From contig NZ_CP171843.1 in assembly GCF_048020265.1 (NCBI RefSeq), positions 2,108,001 through 2,172,000 on the forward strand: a DNA stretch of 64,000 nucleotides, read 5' to 3'. Under the pieces are notes generated by a model. It worked only from the letters and a program-made list of their open reading frames with translations, was not told where the DNA came from and did no database searches. Shown here in pieces: positions 1-8,852 of the stretch. The position numbers were made by a program, and so were the translations under genes. The DNA is from Limnohabitans_A sp048020265 (GTDB lineage Bacteria; Pseudomonadota; Gammaproteobacteria; Burkholderiales; Burkholderiaceae_C). Position 1 is the stretch's first letter. Every line of letters starts with the position of its first letter.

Positions 1-762
1 TTCGAGATCAACCGCAACTTCCGCAACGAAGGCATCTCGGTGCGCCACAACCCCGAGTTCACCATGATGGAGTTCTACGCGGCGTACTGGAACTACCAGG
101 ACCTGATGGGTTTCACCGAAAGCCTGATCCGCGACGCGGCCATGACGGCGGCAGGCACACTGGACCTGACCTACAACGGCAAGCCGGTCGATCTGAACAA
201 GCCCTTCGCCCGAATGACCATCCGCGAAGCCATCACCAAGCACACCGAGGCGGGCGACAACGTGGACAACGCCGAGTGGCTGATCAACGCACTGAAAAAG
301 CTGGGCATGAGCGAAGCCAAGGACAAGCTGTCCACCCGCAGCTTGGCCAGCCTGCAGGTGTTCTATTTCGAGGAAACCGTGGAAGACAAGCTCTGGGAGC
401 CAACCTTCATCATGGAGCACCCCACCGAGATCAGCCCACTGGCCCGCGCCAACGACAGCCGCCCCGAAGTGACCGAGCGCTTTGAGCTGTACATCACCGG
501 TCGCGAGTTCGGCAACGGTTTCAGTGAGTTGAACGACGCCGAAGACCAGGCCGCCCGCTTCCACGCGCAAGTGGCCGCCAAGGACGACGGCGACGACGAA
601 GCCATGTACTACGACCACGACTTTGTGCGCGCCCTCGAATACGGCATGCCACCTGCGGGCGGCTGCGGCATCGGCATCGACCGCCTGATGATGCTGCTGA
701 CCGACAGCGCCAGCATCCGCGACGTGATCTTGTTCCCTGCTCTGCGGCATGTGCAGGAATAA
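1..762 (+). CDS. lysS: Lysyl-tRNA synthetase, class II (3' part only)
   Basis: C-terminal 253 residues of a class II lysyl-tRNA synthetase, which charges tRNA-Lys with lysine in the cytoplasm. The reading frame is open from base 1, so the N-terminal anticodon-binding OB domain lies outside the window. The first residues (FEINRNFRNEGISVRHNPEF) are class II motif 2, followed by MMEFYAAYWNY. Motif 3 is near the end (GCGIGIDRLMMLL), and the ending DVILFPALRHV is typical of bacterial LysS. An intrinsic terminator follows 22 bases after the stop. The gene is complete at its 3' end and shows no damage. Confidence 0.97.
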   Translation, partial: FEINRNFRNEGISVRHNPEFTMMEFYAAYWNYQDLMGFTESLIRDAAMTAAGTLDLTYNGKPVDLNKPFARMTIREAITKHTEAGDNVDNAEWLINALKKLGMSEAKDKLSTRSLASLQVFYFEETVEDKLWEPTFIMEHPTEISPLARANDSRPEVTERFELYITGREFGNGFSELNDAEDQAARFHAQVAAKDDGDDEAMYYDHDFVRALEYGMPPAGGCGIGIDRLMMLLTDSASIRDVILFPALRHVQE

Positions 763-783
763 GCGGCGCTTACGCTTGTAATG

Positions 784-813
784 AAAATGGCCCGCTGATG
801 CGGGCCATTTTTT
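784..813 (+). terminator. Intrinsic terminator after lysS, probably bidirectional
   Basis: A 12-bp perfect stem (AAAATGGCCCGC / GCGGGCCATTTT) with a TGAT loop, then a T-run. It lies between the lysS stop (762) and the stop of the convergent adhesin gene (825), so it can serve both; the A-run on the left arm gives a T-run on the minus strand as well. Confidence 0.85.
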
Positions 814-824
814 CATTTTTGAAC

Positions 825-3161
825 TCAAAGCAGGGTCGTTCTAATCCCCTGCTGAATGAACAAATCCAGACCCAAACTGGTATTGCTGTAAGTGTCGTAA
901 CTGGAAGAATTCAGCAAAACAGGAGTGCTTGCTTTCGACCATTCGTAAGTAGAAGCGCCGACCAAGCTCACCAGAATTACCTGGTCATTTGCATCACCAT
1001 CAATGCGCATTTGCAGATGATCTTTAAATGCTTCTGTAGATAAAAAACTGTTTTTTACACCCATTGCCAGCACATCGCTGGTTGTCAATGTCAAAGTGTG
1101 CGCAACGTTGTCAACCGTGCTGGAGCCAGACAGCCCGATATGGTTGATCACCGCATGGTCTCCCACTTTGGGGCTGGTCGAATGCAGGTCCGCCAAATTG
1201 ATGCTCACTTCATTGGGGCTGAGAATATAGAGCCCGATTGAACCCGCTAACTCGCCGTTGCCGAACGTCGAGGGAAAACCAGAAGATGTCGGCTTGCTCT
1301 CTGTCACAATGACCTGAGGTTGAAATTCCCACCTGACCCCATTTGAACTTGTAGAAAAATTGCCAGCTAAATCAGTATATGCAATGGTGAACTGACCTGC
1401 ATTAAATCCAGATATTGCGTTACTTGACGGTATATCTGTATACGAAAACTTACCAGCCTCAGCAGCGGATTCAGGATTACCGGCCATCAGCTGCATAGTC
1501 GTGAATGTAACTTTCCCTTCTGTGAACACGCCGCCTCCGACAGAAAAAACAGGCGTCTTTAAATCAACGGTAAACGATTGATCCGTCGATTTCGAAATAT
1601 TGCCCGCAAAATCAACGATCGAGGCTTTCAGAAGATACTGGGTGTTGGCACCTTCAACGCCCAAATTTTGACTCGTGTTGTCATAAGACCAGCTGCCACC
1701 GATCGGGGTTACATACGACTGAGATTTGACCACGCCATCGGTGTCAAAAACTTGCACCAATACTTTGCCTGTGAAAACAGCACCGCTGATGCTGCTGCCG
1801 ATACTGCCTTTAAATGAAAGCTTCTCTTGATTGGTTAAAAAATCCAAGGCCGAGGTACCTGAATCTTGATCAAGGGTCGTCACTGCAATCGAAAATTGTG
1901 CATTGGCATCCGGATTCGCATTGGTATCAATCACGATGGCTTGCTCTGCGGGTCCAGCGCCCACCAAGTTGCCCGCCTTGTCCACCACTTGCGCCGTCAG
2001 CTTGTAAGTGCCGTCACCTAGTTTCTGCGCCGAGTTATCCCACGACCAGGCCCACTGCCCATCCCTCGATTCAGGTTCAATGTATTTTGAGGCAATCTCG
2101 TTGTCTTCTGAATCCAACAAAATTAATTGAACAAAGTCACCATTTTGCACAAACACATTGGCGACTGTACCTTTGAAAATCAAGAAGTTGTCGGCCGTGT
2201 TGAAATCGGCAGCACTCACACCGGTATCCGTAGAAATCGAAACAATTTGTGCACCAACACCCTTGTTTGCATCAGCTTCTTGCATGGGGTTGTAATTGTC
2301 AGCAGACGACGTATCCACCACAAAAGGGGTCCCAGTCAATGGTTCAGATTCATTCCCCGCAGCGTCCTTGACCACCACCAAATACGTCACCGGACCATTG
2401 CCCAAAGCATCGATGTCGGGAATTTGAACCACAAATTGCCCTTGCGCATTTTTGGTGGTCGAGGTGTAGCTTTTCCCGTTCATGAGCGTCACCTCGGCAC
2501 TGACGGCATCGGGGTCGGCCGTGATCAGCAAGCGTGGGGTGGTATCAGACGTGATGCCATCGCTGTTGCTCACCCCGGTATCGTCTTCAGGTGCTAACCT
2601 TGCTGCGCTGATTCGAGGTGGCGTGGTATCGGTTGGCGCACCACCACCATCGCCGCCACCACCTCCCGCGCCCACCAAAACCAGGGGCGCAGCCAGCAAA
2701 GGGTTGAAGCCTGCAGCGGCAACCAGAGCGCCAACCGCAGCACCTGAACCGACCACTTGTTCACCACCCAATGCCATGCCGACGTTAGAAGCGCCGTCCG
2801 GTAAGTTGCCCATCAAGGCCGCTGTTTGGCCGGACTCTGGCACATAGACGTGATACACGCCGGAGTCGACTTCACCGATCACAGACGCAAACCCCGATTC
2901 GGTGTATTGGTAGTAATCGGAGATCACCAGATCGGCGTCCTCCCTGCCTTCAAAGCTGATGCGCAAATCGCTGCCCACGCGCGTGACGCGGATGTTATCC
3001 GGGCCTTGCCCGGTGGCGTTGTCGATGAGTTGATAGCGTGCGCCGGGCACGGCCTTGATCTTGAGCGCCCCCCACCATGAGCCTGGCGCAGGCACATCGT
3101 GAGTGAAGTTTTTGGCATTGCCTTGGTTGGCTTTGACGACGACTTTGTAGGAGTTTTTCAT
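825..3161 (-). CDS. Short Bap-like adhesin with Ig-like repeats
   Basis: A 778-residue putative surface or secreted adhesin. The N-terminal part (about 1-130, starting MKNSYKVVVKANQG) resembles the BapA-type prefix domain. A small-residue hydrophobic stretch and a glycine hinge (GAGGGGGDGGG, about 163-176) follow, then TTPP and three Ig-like repeats (about 178-285, 290-410, 415-530), each ending in a D-A/K/F-AGN motif. The C-terminal 130 residues (LTLTTSDVLAMG, LQMRIDGDANDQVIL) resemble the tail of large type I-secreted adhesins. There is no classical signal peptide, as in that family. It is much shorter than typical Bap proteins (thousands of residues) because it has few repeats. The DNA is visibly more AT-rich than its neighbours. 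It lies 37 bases downstream of the OmpA-family gene and is probably cotranscribed. No type I secretion genes are in the window. Family placement is by pattern, not search. Confidence 0.7.
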   Translation of the reverse strand: MKNSYKVVVKANQGNAKNFTHDVPAPGSWWGALKIKAVPGARYQLIDNATGQGPDNIRVTRVGSDLRISFEGREDADLVISDYYQYTESGFASVIGEVDSGVYHVYVPESGQTAALMGNLPDGASNVGMALGGEQVVGSGAAVGALVAAAGFNPLLAAPLVLVGAGGGGGDGGGAPTDTTPPRISAARLAPEDDTGVSNSDGITSDTTPRLLITADPDAVSAEVTLMNGKSYTSTTKNAQGQFVVQIPDIDALGNGPVTYLVVVKDAAGNESEPLTGTPFVVDTSSADNYNPMQEADANKGVGAQIVSISTDTGVSAADFNTADNFLIFKGTVANVFVQNGDFVQLILLDSEDNEIASKYIEPESRDGQWAWSWDNSAQKLGDGTYKLTAQVVDKAGNLVGAGPAEQAIVIDTNANPDANAQFSIAVTTLDQDSGTSALDFLTNQEKLSFKGSIGSSISGAVFTGKVLVQVFDTDGVVKSQSYVTPIGGSWSYDNTSQNLGVEGANTQYLLKASIVDFAGNISKSTDQSFTVDLKTPVFSVGGGVFTEGKVTFTTMQLMAGNPESAAEAGKFSYTDIPSSNAISGFNAGQFTIAYTDLAGNFSTSSNGVRWEFQPQVIVTESKPTSSGFPSTFGNGELAGSIGLYILSPNEVSINLADLHSTSPKVGDHAVINHIGLSGSSTVDNVAHTLTLTTSDVLAMGVKNSFLSTEAFKDHLQMRIDGDANDQVILVSLVGASTYEWSKASTPVLLNSSSYDTYSNTSLGLDLFIQQGIRTTLL

Positions 3162-3198
3162 GGCAAATGTCTGGGCTGTGATGTAGCGTTAAAGGCCA

Positions 3199-4230
3199 TC
3201 AGCGACTGGCGCCTGTGACCACGATGTCCACGCGGCGATTGGGCGCGTGGCACAGCTTGTTCTCGGGAGTCGGCTTGTTGCCGCAGCGCAGTTTCACCAG
3301 GTGCGCGGCCCCTTCTCCTTCGATCTTGAAACCCTTGCTGGGTTTTAAACCCCTTTCCTGCAACTGCTGCGCCACCACTTTGGCACGCTCTAGCGACAAC
3401 TTGGCATTCGATTTCGGTTGGCCGATCGCATCGGTGTGACCGACCACCCGGATGCGCTCCACGCCAATGAAGTCACGCTTGAGTCTTTGCGCCATGACCT
3501 CGATGGCGTTGTAGCTGCTGGCCCTCAGTTCAGATTTGCCGAACTCGAACAAGGCATCGGACTCGAGTGCATACAAGCGCGGCACAGACACCTTGGGTGT
3601 TGATGGCCTGGAAAGGTCAGGTCGTTCTACAGGGATGAGGGCAGGAGCTTGCGCCAACACAGGTTCTGACTCTTGACAAACCTGCACCACGGGTGCCCTG
3701 GACAGGGTGTGGATTTGTTGCGCAGTTCCAGAAAGCTCCCGTTGTGCTTGCTCCGAAGCCACTTCTGCCAAGCGTCCTGGCTCCTGGACCTTGAGGAACA
3801 AAGTCTTGCCGGACTGGAAATTCCAACTCTGCCCTGCCCCCTGCTTGCCTGTATGGCGCTTTTGGGCATCGGCCAGCGCTGCATGAAGCACAACCGGCCC
3901 AGGCAATGCACAAAACTCGGAGTAGCCGCCTTGCAGCAAGGATGCGTGATAGCGGCCGTTCAGGTAAATGTTGACAGGTTCGGCCTTGGCATAGGGTCCA
4001 GGGCGATAAACGATGATGCGGGCCTGCTGGCTGGGCGCTGCCGCTGCCAAGGCGTAACGTGAGCCGAACGGCTCGATCGTCGTCGACTGGGCCACAGAGA
4101 CCTGTGCGGACTCACGACCGGGTAGGTCTTGCGCGCCAGCTTGAAAGACACAACACGCAATCAAAAAACAAGTTTTTATTGTTTTTAACGAATACTCAGA
4201 CCGAGTTCTTTTAAATTCAAGCTTACTCAC
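3199..4230 (-). CDS. OmpA-family outer-membrane/peptidoglycan-binding protein
   Basis: A 343-residue exported protein. The N-terminus has basic residues then a hydrophobic core (CFLIACCVFQAGAQ), read as a signal peptide with cleavage near residue 33; the n-region is unusually long. LIAC could act as a lipobox, but the hydrophobic stretch before it is short, so I do not call a lipoprotein. The C-terminal 125 residues form an OmpA domain: ALFEFGKSEL, RIRVVGHTDAIG, LSLERAKVVAQQL and NRRVDIVV, the peptidoglycan-binding signature. The middle region is of unknown function. The start is GTG at 4230, preceded by GGAG at good spacing. It is the first gene of a two-gene unit with the adhesin, so it may help anchor or display that protein (inference). 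Confidence 0.8.
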   Translation of the reverse strand: MSKLEFKRTRSEYSLKTIKTCFLIACCVFQAGAQDLPGRESAQVSVAQSTTIEPFGSRYALAAAAPSQQARIIVYRPGPYAKAEPVNIYLNGRYHASLLQGGYSEFCALPGPVVLHAALADAQKRHTGKQGAGQSWNFQSGKTLFLKVQEPGRLAEVASEQAQRELSGTAQQIHTLSRAPVVQVCQESEPVLAQAPALIPVERPDLSRPSTPKVSVPRLYALESDALFEFGKSELRASSYNAIEVMAQRLKRDFIGVERIRVVGHTDAIGQPKSNAKLSLERAKVVAQQLQERGLKPSKGFKIEGEGAAHLVKLRCGNKPTPENKLCHAPNRRVDIVVTGASR

Positions 4231-4402
4231 ACAGGCTCCGGCAAGATGAGGAAGCCGTAAATGTAACTTAATTTACTACTTTGAAATCAATAAATATTCT
4301 CTAAATACCTTTCAGATGGCAAGCAGACAACGTATAGAAATCGATTTCAATGGCTTTGGTCAACTTACGCGCAACTGGATACGGAGCCCCCGAAGCAAGA
4401 GG

Positions 4403-4729
4403 TTATCGGCGCGGCAAGCGGGGGGCGTCTTCTGCCACCTCTCGTGCCTCGACGTCCACCACCTGGTCATCTGCCTCACCTTGACTGCGACGCCAGGGAT
4501 CTTGGGCATCGGGATGGGGTGAAGTTCGAAAACTGCTTTGACGAAAATGACGGCGCATGGCGCTGAACTGCTGCCAAACCAGAACCACCTGGGGCTTGCG
4601 GCCAGTCAACAACCAACGCAGCGCGGCCCAAACGATGTAGATCGCCAATGCCGCCACCAGGCCGAGCAAAAAAGCCAAGCCCATGAAGGCCATGAACACA
4701 CGAAGTAACCAGGTCAGCAAAGTGGCCAC
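4403..4729 (-). CDS. Small membrane protein of unknown function
   Basis: A 108-residue protein I do not recognise. Residues 1-40 are strongly hydrophobic (LLTWLLRVFMAFMGLAFLLG and on to LAIYIVWAALRWLL), giving one long or two tight membrane segments; the rest is hydrophilic, Arg/Gln/Asp rich and probably cytoplasmic. The only start in frame is GTG at 4729 with a weak A-rich ribosome site. It follows nagZ by 24 bases and is probably the last gene of the lepA-nagZ operon. A conserved hypothetical of Comamonadaceae is plausible but not verified. Confidence 0.55.
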   Translation of the reverse strand: MATLLTWLLRVFMAFMGLAFLLGLVAALAIYIVWAALRWLLTGRKPQVVLVWQQFSAMRRHFRQSSFRTSPHPDAQDPWRRSQGEADDQVVDVEAREVAEDAPRLPRR

Positions 4730-4753
4730 AACTTTTTCTTTCTCAAAACAACA

Positions 4754-5839
4754 TCAAGGCAAGCGATCGAGGGCCTGCATATAGTCAAATGAACGCACCA
4801 ACTCGTCCCAAGAACGTGCGGGAGAACGCGGCAGCAGGTTCAAACGACGCTCTTCACTGACTTCGTTGGGCTGCCATTGGTTTTTGACCTGCGCCTCGGT
4901 GAGTTGGTCAAGCACAGCATCCAGTTCTGCCCCCCCATCGACGGCGGAACGGTTACACAACAAAGCCAAGTCACAGCCTGCCTGCAGCGCGGTGATCACG
5001 GCTTCGGTGTAGCTGAGGGTTTGCCCATCGATCTGACGGGCGGCGGCCATCGACAAGTCATCGGTACAGACCACGCCCTGAAAACCCAGCTGTCCTCGCA
5101 AAATGTCCTGTAGCCAGCGCGGCGAAAAACCTGCCGGGCGGCTGTCGACCTTGCTGTAGATGACGTGGGCGGGCATGACGGCGGTGAGCACGCTGCCCAG
5201 CCAGCGGTAAGGCTGCGCGTCGTCGGCCAGTATGGTTTTGAGGCTGCGCTTATCGACAGGCAGCGCCACATGCGAGTCGGCCTTGACGGCACCATGCCCT
5301 GGGAAATGCTTGCCGCAGTTGCCCATGCCTGCTTGCAGCAGGCCTTGCATCAGACTGCGGGCCAGAAGGCTCACCACGCGTGGGTCACGCGCAAAGGCAC
5401 GGTCGCCAATCACGCCACTCTCGCCATGGTCCAGATCCAGTACGGGGGTGAAGCTGAAATCAACCCCACAGGCTCGCAACTCGCTGGCGAGGACAAAACC
5501 CGCCGAGGTGGCCGCCTCGCAGGCCTTGAGCACACCCGAGCCGGGCTGGCCCTTGTCGTCTTGGCCCCAAAGCTCGCCCAAGGCGCGCATGGGTGGCAAA
5601 TGGGTGAAGCCGTCGGTGCGAAAGCGCTGCACACGGCCGCCTTCGTGGTCCACCGCAATCAGCAGATCGGGGCGGGTGCTTTTGATGTCGGCACACAGCG
5701 CGGTCAGCTGCGCACGGCTTTGCCAGTTGCGGCCAAACAGGATCATGCCGCCCACCAGCGGGTGCGCCAGGCGGCGGCGGTCCACGTCGGTCAATGTGAT
5801 TCCGGCAATGTCGATGATCAGGGGAGCATGCAATGTCAT
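4754..5839 (-). CDS. nagZ: Beta-N-acetylhexosaminidase NagZ (GH3)
   Basis: Cytoplasmic glycoside hydrolase family 3 enzyme that removes GlcNAc from anhydro-muropeptides during peptidoglycan recycling. It carries the NagZ mobile-loop motif KHFPGHGAVKADSH with the catalytic Asp-His pair, and the nucleophile region GVVCTDDLSMAA. VDHEGGRVQRF is also typical. The protein is 361 residues, slightly longer than E. coli NagZ (341). I chose ATG 5839 (MTLHAPLIIDIAG) because NagZ proteins begin with this strand; an upstream in-frame start at 5959 would run into acpS. It lies 37 bases after acpS in the same operon. Confidence 0.93.
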   Translation of the reverse strand: MTLHAPLIIDIAGITLTDVDRRRLAHPLVGGMILFGRNWQSRAQLTALCADIKSTRPDLLIAVDHEGGRVQRFRTDGFTHLPPMRALGELWGQDDKGQPGSGVLKACEAATSAGFVLASELRACGVDFSFTPVLDLDHGESGVIGDRAFARDPRVVSLLARSLMQGLLQAGMGNCGKHFPGHGAVKADSHVALPVDKRSLKTILADDAQPYRWLGSVLTAVMPAHVIYSKVDSRPAGFSPRWLQDILRGQLGFQGVVCTDDLSMAAARQIDGQTLSYTEAVITALQAGCDLALLCNRSAVDGGAELDAVLDQLTEAQVKNQWQPNEVSEERRLNLLPRSPARSWDELVRSFDYMQALDRLP

Positions 5840-5876
5840 GGGGCTTCCATTGGAGGTGGGGCGGCTGGGCAGCAAA

Positions 5877-6284
5877 TCAAGAGCGCTGGGCGCCTTGGGT
5901 CTCGACCACGCAAAAGCTGGCGGCGTATTCGGACTCGTCGGTAACGGTGATATGCGCACTCAGCCCCTTGGATTCAAACCAGTCCTTCAGGCCCCCGTGC
6001 AGCACGATGACAGGCTGTCCACTGGGCAACTTGCCGATCTCGCACAGCCGCCAGGTCATGGGCATGCGCATGCCCAGACCAATAGCCTTGCTGAAGGCCT
6101 CTTTGGCCGAAAACCGCGTGGCGAGATAGCGCACACCCCGCTCGGGCCAGCGGGCGCTGCGGGCTTTCCAGGTGGTCATTTCGGCATCAGACAGCACTTT
6201 GGCAGCAAATCGCTCGCCATGCCGTTCCAGGCTGGCGCGGATGCGGCGGATGTCGCAGATGTCGGTGCCGATGCCGTAAATCAT
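5877..6284 (-). CDS. acpS: Holo-[acyl-carrier-protein] synthase
   Basis: Transfers 4'-phosphopantetheine from CoA to Ser of acyl carrier protein, activating the AcpP encoded at 16118-16354. The 135-residue protein starts MIYGIGTDICDIRRI, the AcpS N-terminus with the Mg-binding Asp, and has RFSAKEAFSKAIG, the second signature with the Mg-binding Glu. The start overlaps the pdxJ stop as ATGA, implying translational coupling. The pdxJ-acpS-nagZ order is common in betaproteobacteria. Confidence 0.95.
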   Translation of the reverse strand: MIYGIGTDICDIRRIRASLERHGERFAAKVLSDAEMTTWKARSARWPERGVRYLATRFSAKEAFSKAIGLGMRMPMTWRLCEIGKLPSGQPVIVLHGGLKDWFESKGLSAHITVTDESEYAASFCVVETQGAQRS

Positions 6285-7027
6285 TTTTTCAGGCAAGCGA
6301 GGTAGGCCTGCACCGTGGCGCAGTAACCCAGCTCCAGCGCATCGGCCATGAAAGCGTGACCAATCGAGACTTCCTGCAAACCCTTCACCGCCGCCACAAA
6401 AGCAGGCAAATTGTCGCGGTTCAGGTCGTGGCCGGCATTCAAGCCCAAGCCAGCTTGCGCGGCGGCATCGGCCGCATCGGCGTAGCGCTGCAACTGAGCC
6501 GCGTTGTCTGGCGTGCCCCACGTCGCAGCATAAGGCTCGGTGTACAGCTCAACTCGGTCAGCGCCAACAGCGCGGGCGGCGGCCATTTGCTCAGGGACCG
6601 GGTCCATGAACAGACTCACCCGCACGCCCAGGGCCCTGCATTCATCGATCAAGGGTTTCAGGCGCTCGGCGTCCTGCGGGAAGGTCCAACCGTGGTCGCT
6701 GGTGAACTGGCCTTCGCTGTCGGGCACAAAGGTCACCTGATGCGGGCGCACGGCACGCACGTGTTCCATCAGGTTGTGGAAGGGGTTGCCTTCGATGTTG
6801 AACTCCCGATCAGGCCAGGCCTTCATCAAGGCAGTCAACTCGGGCACGTCGCTGGCGCGAATGTGGCGCTCGTCAGGCCGGGGATGAATGGTGATGCCGT
6901 TGGCACCCGCTTGCAGGCACAGCTGGGCTGCACGGGTCACGCTGGGAATGCCCAAATGACGCGAGTTACGCAGCAAAGCGACTTTGTTGACATTGACCGA
7001 CAAGGCCACGCGAAAAGGTGTGTTCAT
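6281..7027 (-). CDS. pdxJ: Pyridoxine 5'-phosphate synthase
   Basis: Condenses 1-deoxy-D-xylulose 5-phosphate with 3-amino-2-oxopropyl phosphate, the last ring-closing step of DXP-dependent vitamin B6 synthesis. It is 248 residues and a TIM barrel. Signatures: LSVNVNKVALLRNSR at the N-terminus, GANGITIHPRPDERHI with catalytic residues, and LGLNAGHDLN. ATG 7027 was chosen because the family starts just before this strand; it overlaps the recO stop by 4 bases and its own stop overlaps acpS by 4 bases. Confidence 0.95.
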   Translation of the reverse strand: MNTPFRVALSVNVNKVALLRNSRHLGIPSVTRAAQLCLQAGANGITIHPRPDERHIRASDVPELTALMKAWPDREFNIEGNPFHNLMEHVRAVRPHQVTFVPDSEGQFTSDHGWTFPQDAERLKPLIDECRALGVRVSLFMDPVPEQMAAARAVGADRVELYTEPYAATWGTPDNAAQLQRYADAADAAAQAGLGLNAGHDLNRDNLPAFVAAVKGLQEVSIGHAFMADALELGYCATVQAYLACLKK

Positions 7028-7773
7028 AAAGTTTGCAAGTCCAGCATCATTTGGCGGGTGCGCAAAGCGCCGACGCCGCAATGGTAGTTGAGCAAAAGGC
7101 GCAAAGGGCGCTGCAGCTGCACCAACAGATCGGCGCATTCACGCAACAAGGCCGCCAAGGGACTGGGAGAAGCCAAAGCCTCGTGCAGCGCCAACCACTC
7201 TTGGCCGCGCAAGGCGTGGCGCGGGTCATCGCTCACCCACTGCAGCCCCGCTTCGGGCACCAAAGCGTAACTGTCCGCGGGCGACAAAGGCTTGAGGGTC
7301 AGGGTCTGCAGATTCAGGGCAGGCAGCAAGCCCATTTCCTTGAGCAGCACCAGCTCAAAGCCGCGCAAAGCCCATTGCAAGGCATTGGGGTCGCCACTGG
7401 CCAGCAGGCGCACAGCGGCGGTATAGACCTCGAACAAAAAGGGGTGGGGATCGTCGCGTGCCGTCAGACGCATCAGCAACTCATTGAGGTAATAACCCGA
7501 CAGCAGCGCCTCGCCTGTGGGCATGACGTGGCCGCCCACCCACTCGGCCGATTTGAGGGTGCGGATGTCGCCATCACCCCCGAATGCCAGCGACAAAGGC
7601 TGTAGCGGCAAAAGCACCGGACGGAAGCTCGATGTCGGTCGTTTGGCCCCTTTGGCCACCAACGCCACCCGGCCATGGTGGCGGGTGAAGACCTCCAGGA
7701 TCAGGCTGGTCTCGCTCCAGTCGTAGCGGTGCAGCACATAGGCTGGCTCGTCTGCGATCCGCTTGGTGGCCAT
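7024..7773 (-). CDS. recO: DNA repair protein RecO
   Basis: RecO loads RecA onto SSB-coated single-stranded DNA at gaps (RecFOR pathway) and anneals complementary strands. It is 249 residues. The N-terminal OB fold begins with EPAYVLHRYDWSETSLILEVFTRHHGRV, listed here only by its ends, and is followed by KGAKRP. The C-terminal helical part has GLLPALNL. It sits between era and pdxJ as in many betaproteobacteria; the stop overlaps pdxJ by 4 bases and the start is 11 bases after the era stop. The zinc-finger cysteines of some RecO proteins are absent. Confidence 0.92.
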   Translation of the reverse strand: MATKRIADEPAYVLHRYDWSETSLILEVFTRHHGRVALVAKGAKRPTSSFRPVLLPLQPLSLAFGGDGDIRTLKSAEWVGGHVMPTGEALLSGYYLNELLMRLTARDDPHPFLFEVYTAAVRLLASGDPNALQWALRGFELVLLKEMGLLPALNLQTLTLKPLSPADSYALVPEAGLQWVSDDPRHALRGQEWLALHEALASPSPLAALLRECADLLVQLQRPLRLLLNYHCGVGALRTRQMMLDLQTL

Positions 7774-7784
7774 TGAAGGTGAGA

Positions 7785-8852
7785 TTACTCGTAGCCGAAG
7801 CTGCGCACGCGGGCTTCATCGTCGGCCCAGCCCGAACGCACCTTGACCCACAGCTCAATGAACACCTTGGCGTCCAGCAGCTTTTCCAGCTCCATGCGGG
7901 TTTCGGTGCCGATGCGTTTGAGCTTTTCGCCCTTGTCACCGATCACCATGGCCTTGTGCCCTTCGCGCTCGACGACGATGGTGGCCGCGATGCGCAACAT
8001 GCGCTTGGCTGTGCGCCCAGCTTCTTCTTCGAACTTGTCGATCACCACGGTGGAGGTGTAGGGCAACTCGTCGCCCGTCAATCGGAACAGCTTTTCGCGC
8101 ACCATTTCGCTGGCCAGGAACTTCTCGCTGCGGTCGGTCAGCTCATCCTCGGCATGCCACCAGGGCTGCTCGGGCAGGTATTTTTCGCAAATGCCCAGCA
8201 GGCGCTCGATGTCTTTGGGCTGCTTGGCCGACATGGGCACGAACTCGGTGAAGGCATGGCGCTCTTGCATGCTTTGCAGCCAGGGCGCGATGTCGCCACG
8301 GCGGTGCACGTTGTCCAGCTTGTTGGCCACCAGCAAGACCGGAATACCGGGTTTGAGCAGGGCCAACACTTTGGCATCCGCCGTGGTGAAGCTGCCCGCC
8401 TCGACCACAAACAGCACCAGATCCACATCGCTCACAGCGCCGACCACGGTTTTGTTCAGCGACTTGTTCAGGGCTGTGCCGTGGATGGTCTGGAAACCGG
8501 GCGTGTCGACAAACACATACTGGGCAGCGCCTTGAGTGCGGATGCCGGTGATGCGGTGGCGCGTGGTTTGCGCTTTGCGCGAGGTGATGCTGATTTTTTG
8601 ACCCACCAAGGCGTTGAGCAAGGTGGACTTGCCCACGTTGGGCTTGCCCACAATGGCCACCAGGCCGCAGCGCTGACCCTCTACCGGCACAGGCGCGGGG
8701 GCGGCTACCACGGGCGGCAAAGCAGCGTCTTCCGACGCGTCGCGTGGCTGGATGGTCACACCCGCGATTTGCACGGGGCGGCGCAGGGTTTGCTCTTGCG
8801 GCGTGCGTTCAGGCGCAGATTCGGAAGGGGCGTTTTTTTTGTCGGTGCTCAT
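7785..8852 (-). CDS. era: GTPase Era with N-terminal extension
   Basis: Essential GTPase that binds the 3' end of 16S rRNA and helps 30S assembly. G1 is GKPNVGKST, the switch region has ARKAQTTRHRI, G3 is DTPGF, G4 is NKLD. The C-terminal KH domain has the loop VIGDKGEKLKRIG. At 355 residues it exceeds the usual size of about 300: roughly 60 Pro/Ala/Glu-rich residues precede the G domain. ATG 8852 is kept because it overlaps the rnc stop as ATGA; a later non-ATG start cannot be excluded. The rnc-era pair is near universal in Proteobacteria. Confidence 0.94.
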   Translation of the reverse strand: MSTDKKNAPSESAPERTPQEQTLRRPVQIAGVTIQPRDASEDAALPPVVAAPAPVPVEGQRCGLVAIVGKPNVGKSTLLNALVGQKISITSRKAQTTRHRITGIRTQGAAQYVFVDTPGFQTIHGTALNKSLNKTVVGAVSDVDLVLFVVEAGSFTTADAKVLALLKPGIPVLLVANKLDNVHRRGDIAPWLQSMQERHAFTEFVPMSAKQPKDIERLLGICEKYLPEQPWWHAEDELTDRSEKFLASEMVREKLFRLTGDELPYTSTVVIDKFEEEAGRTAKRMLRIAATIVVEREGHKAMVIGDKGEKLKRIGTETRMELEKLLDAKVFIELWVKVRSGWADDEARVRSFGYE

